This document shows, one piece after another, positions 61,951-64,000 of a stretch of DNA of 64,000 nucleotides; position 1 is the stretch's first letter, and every line of letters begins with the position of its first letter. The translations under genes were made by a program, and so were the position numbers. The stretch covers positions 3,286,001 to 3,350,000 of the forward strand of contig NZ_AP018823.1 of the NCBI RefSeq assembly GCF_002217795.2, in the 5' to 3' direction. Under the pieces are notes generated by a model. It saw only the letters and a list, made by a program, of their open reading frames with translations. It searched no databases and was not told the DNA's origin. The DNA comes from Aquitalea magnusonii (GTDB lineage Bacteria; Pseudomonadota; Gammaproteobacteria; Burkholderiales; Chromobacteriaceae).

Positions 61951-62965
61951 TGGTGCCTTTCTTCAGAATGTATTTGCGTACCGCCTGATTATGCTCGTCC
62001 AGCGTGGCCGAGAAATAGGAACTGCCATCGCCCTTGGCCACAAAATACAAGGCCGAGGAGTTGGCCGGATTGGCCGCGGCTTCCAGCGCGGCCTTGCCGG
62101 GCATGGCAATGGGCGTGGGCGTCAGGCCGTTGCGGGTATAGGTATTGTAGGGCGTGTCGCGGCGCAAGTCGGCCTTGCTGATATTGCCATGATAGGCGCT
62201 GCCCATGCCGTAGATGACCGAAGGGTCGGTTTGCAGGCGCATGCCCTTGCGCAACCGGTTGACGAAGACGGCAGCCACCAGCGGGCGATCGGCATCCAGC
62301 GAGGTTTCCTTTTCCACCAGGCTGGCCATGATCAGCAATTCGTAGGGCGTGTGATAGGGCAGATCAGCCTTGCGTGCCGACCAGGCGGCATCGAGCTTTT
62401 GCTGCATGGTGTTGTAGGCGCGGCGATACAGTTCCAGATCACTGCTGCCGGGGGTAAACAGATAGGTGCTGGGGAAAAACAGGCCCTCGGCCTGCACGCC
62501 GTCCAGCCCCAGTTGCTGCAATAGCTGGGCATCGCTCAAATCGCGCGCTTCGTGCTTGATATCGGGGTTGCGGTCGATGGCCTGGCGGAACTGGCGGAAA
62601 TTCCAGCCTTCAATCAAGGTCAGACTGGCCTCGTCGGGATGGCCATCAGCCAGGCGCTGCAGGATGTCCCACATCGATACCGACTCACTGAACTGGTACA
62701 GACCGGGCTTGATCTTGCGATCCATGCCCTGTGCCCGCCCCAGCAGCATCATGATGTTGCGGTTACGAATCACCCCTTCTTCCGCCAGGCTGCGCGCCAC
62801 CTGGCCCAGCGTGCGATTGGGGCCGATGGTCAGTTTGTAAGGGGATTGCGGCAGGTCGACCGGAATGACCACCACCCAGCTCAGCCAGGCGACAGCGGTG
62901 AGCACGGCCAGCAACAGGATGCGTGGCCACAAGGCAGGGGATTTTCGTCTGGGTTTGGCAGGCAC
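61943..62965 (-). CDS. mltG: Endolytic transglycosylase MltG (YceG type)
   Basis: 340 residues with a GTG start at 62965 (reading MPAKPRRKSPALWPRIL), the E. coli length. The frame stays open to 63082, and no Shine-Dalgarno settles the start. There is one N-terminal membrane segment (ILLLAVLTAVAWLSWVVV), then the LysM-like and catalytic domains. Catalytic Glu is in IMASLVEKETSLDADRP, with EGLFFPSTYLF and MRLQTDPSVIYGMG. It cleaves nascent peptidoglycan strands at the inner membrane. First gene of the operon. Confidence 0.92.
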   Translation of the reverse strand: MPAKPRRKSPALWPRILLLAVLTAVAWLSWVVVIPVDLPQSPYKLTIGPNRTLGQVARSLAEEGVIRNRNIMMLLGRAQGMDRKIKPGLYQFSESVSMWDILQRLADGHPDEASLTLIEGWNFRQFRQAIDRNPDIKHEARDLSDAQLLQQLGLDGVQAEGLFFPSTYLFTPGSSDLELYRRAYNTMQQKLDAAWSARKADLPYHTPYELLIMASLVEKETSLDADRPLVAAVFVNRLRKGMRLQTDPSVIYGMGSAYHGNISKADLRRDTPYNTYTRNGLTPTPIAMPGKAALEAAANPANSSALYFVAKGDGSSYFSATLDEHNQAVRKYILKKGTND

Positions 62966-63201
62966 GGCAGATATCGACGACAGGGTGATTGGGCAAGGGA
63001 CTGATGATACCAGCAAGGGCCGTCGCTGGCATGCCACATGGGACGGGTCGCGGTGCGCAGTGCTGCCGTCCGCCAAGCGCAAGCCGGCTAGGCATTACTT
63101 CGTCATGAAGGCTATAGTGCGCATTGTGCCTGGTGGCCGACGCCGGGAACCTCAGGCAACCGGCCTTCTCCCATATTGCACATCCATACCGGAGCCCCGC
63201 G

Positions 63202-63877
63202 ATGAAACCGTTTTTTCCGCCTTGCCTGCGCCATGATCGCCATGGGCGTGCTCAACCATGTCGCCATGGCCGAGGACAAGCAGCCACACTTGTTCAATCT
63301 GCCGCCGGAAGCCTTTCAGCCCAATCCCCAGCTACCCGGCCAGATGATCTACCTCAAACCCGGGCTGGACCTCAAGCAGTACCACGCGGTCATGCTGGAG
63401 CCGCTTTCCTTTCTGGAACGCCAAAGCGACGGCAACTGGCAACTCTTGGTCGCCGCCGAGAAAAACAAGATCGACAGCTACTACCGCATGCGCATGGAAA
63501 CCGCGCTGCGCCAGGAGAGAATCAAGGTTGTCACCGAGCCGGGGCCGGGTGTGGCCCGCCTGCGCCTGGCGATAACCGGCTTCCAGCAGGACAAGCCCGG
63601 CCTGTCTGTCAGCGACATCCTGCCGATCAAGGCGGCCTTCAATCTGGCGCGGTTTGCCACCGGCACCGATCCCTATCTGCTGAAAGTGTCTACCATGGGC
63701 CAACTGGAAGACGCACAGGATCACACCTTGCTGGCTGGCGGCGTCAACCTGATTGAAAACCCCGATAGCAAGAGCAAGGACCAAGCCATCACCGCCGCAC
63801 TGCTCAAGAAGATGATCAACGACTGGACGGCCAAGAACGCGCACCAGTTGGCGCGTGCGCTGTCTCCCGCCGATTGA
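63202..63877 (+). pseudogene. DUF3313-like exported protein with apparent frameshift in its signal peptide
   Basis: The intact frame is 63233-63877 (214 codons, PQLPGQMIYLKPGLDLKQYHAVMLEPLSFL..., resembling DUF3313), starting at an internal ATG inside what should be a signal peptide. A better start is ATG 63202, seven bases after GGAG, but it is out of frame by one. Removing one T of the six at 63211-63216 would join them into MKPFFRLACAMIAMGVL and NHVAMA before EDKQ, a textbook signal peptide. As read, the protein would lack the N-terminal charged part. This may be a sequencing error, slippage or a true defect. Confidence 0.7.
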
Positions 63878-64000
63878 GCGAATCAAGAACAGATACTGAC
63901 AAGCGCTGTAACAATCCGTAATGGATAATTTTTGTCATGTGTTTTATGGTAGTTTGCTTGTGGCCGGCGGTTAGCTTAAGACCGGCCGGACCGCCGGGAA

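Overview
The window looks like a high-GC betaproteobacterial chromosome segment, most likely from Neisseriales/Chromobacteriaceae. This rests on gene style and on the rpsF-priB-rpsR-rplI block, the divergent ppsA/ppsR pair and the mltG-tmk-holB-pilZ-tatD run; no database search was possible. No rRNA, tRNA, CRISPR array, transposase or prophage was seen.

Layout. 1-8.5 kb: the end of an isochorismatase-family gene, then a beta-glucoside PTS operon. It holds a BglG/LicT antiterminator, an EIIBCA permease, a GH1 6-phospho-beta-glucosidase, an OprD-type porin, an exported histidine phosphatase and an OprB-type porin. Two RAT-plus-terminator modules sit in front of the first two genes. 9-12.5 kb: a DUF2322-like gene, an aromatic-type amino-acid permease and an FAD amine oxidase. 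12.8-14.2 kb: rpsF-priB-rpsR-rplI. 14.4-16.7 kb: a copper-response unit (multicopper oxidase, then csoR) with a CsoR-type operator. 17-24.7 kb: rlmB, a membrane PAS-GGDEF-EAL protein and mfd.

25-41 kb: a nearly complete phenylacetate catabolic cluster. PaaK activates phenylacetate, PaaABCDE epoxidises the CoA ester, PaaG isomerises it to oxepin-CoA, PaaN is the aldehyde dehydrogenase of ring opening, and PaaF/PaaH/PaaJ plus a second crotonase perform the beta-oxidation steps. PaaR (TetR) is the likely repressor with two matching operators, PaaY is the hexapeptide-repeat protein, and a YjcH/ActP-type pair probably imports the substrate. PaaB is a tandem duplication, and PaaN lacks the fused MaoC hydratase of E. 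coli PaaZ.

41-51.3 kb: a ClpP-like protease, a cupin, AdhE, a periplasmic beta-carbonic anhydrase, a DMT exporter, an SDR/LysR pair, a UbiH-family hydroxylase and a YgiW-type OB-fold protein. 51.5-55 kb: ppsA and its regulator ppsR, followed by a cluster of imperfect repeats also found once, inverted, at 41.9 kb. 55.4-57 kb: trpS preceded by a complete-looking transcription attenuator (leader peptide with three consecutive Trp codons, alternative hairpins, U-run terminator), then a GTG-started AroQ-type chorismate mutase. 57-63 kb: creA, a YdcF-like gene and the minus-strand mltG-tmk-holB-pilZ-tatD-MBL run. The last gene (DUF3313-like) appears to carry a one-base frameshift in its signal peptide.

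The observations most worth follow-up are the trpS attenuator, the duplicated PaaB, the dispersed repeat family, the exported phosphatase between two porins in a bgl operon, and the frameshifted signal peptide.
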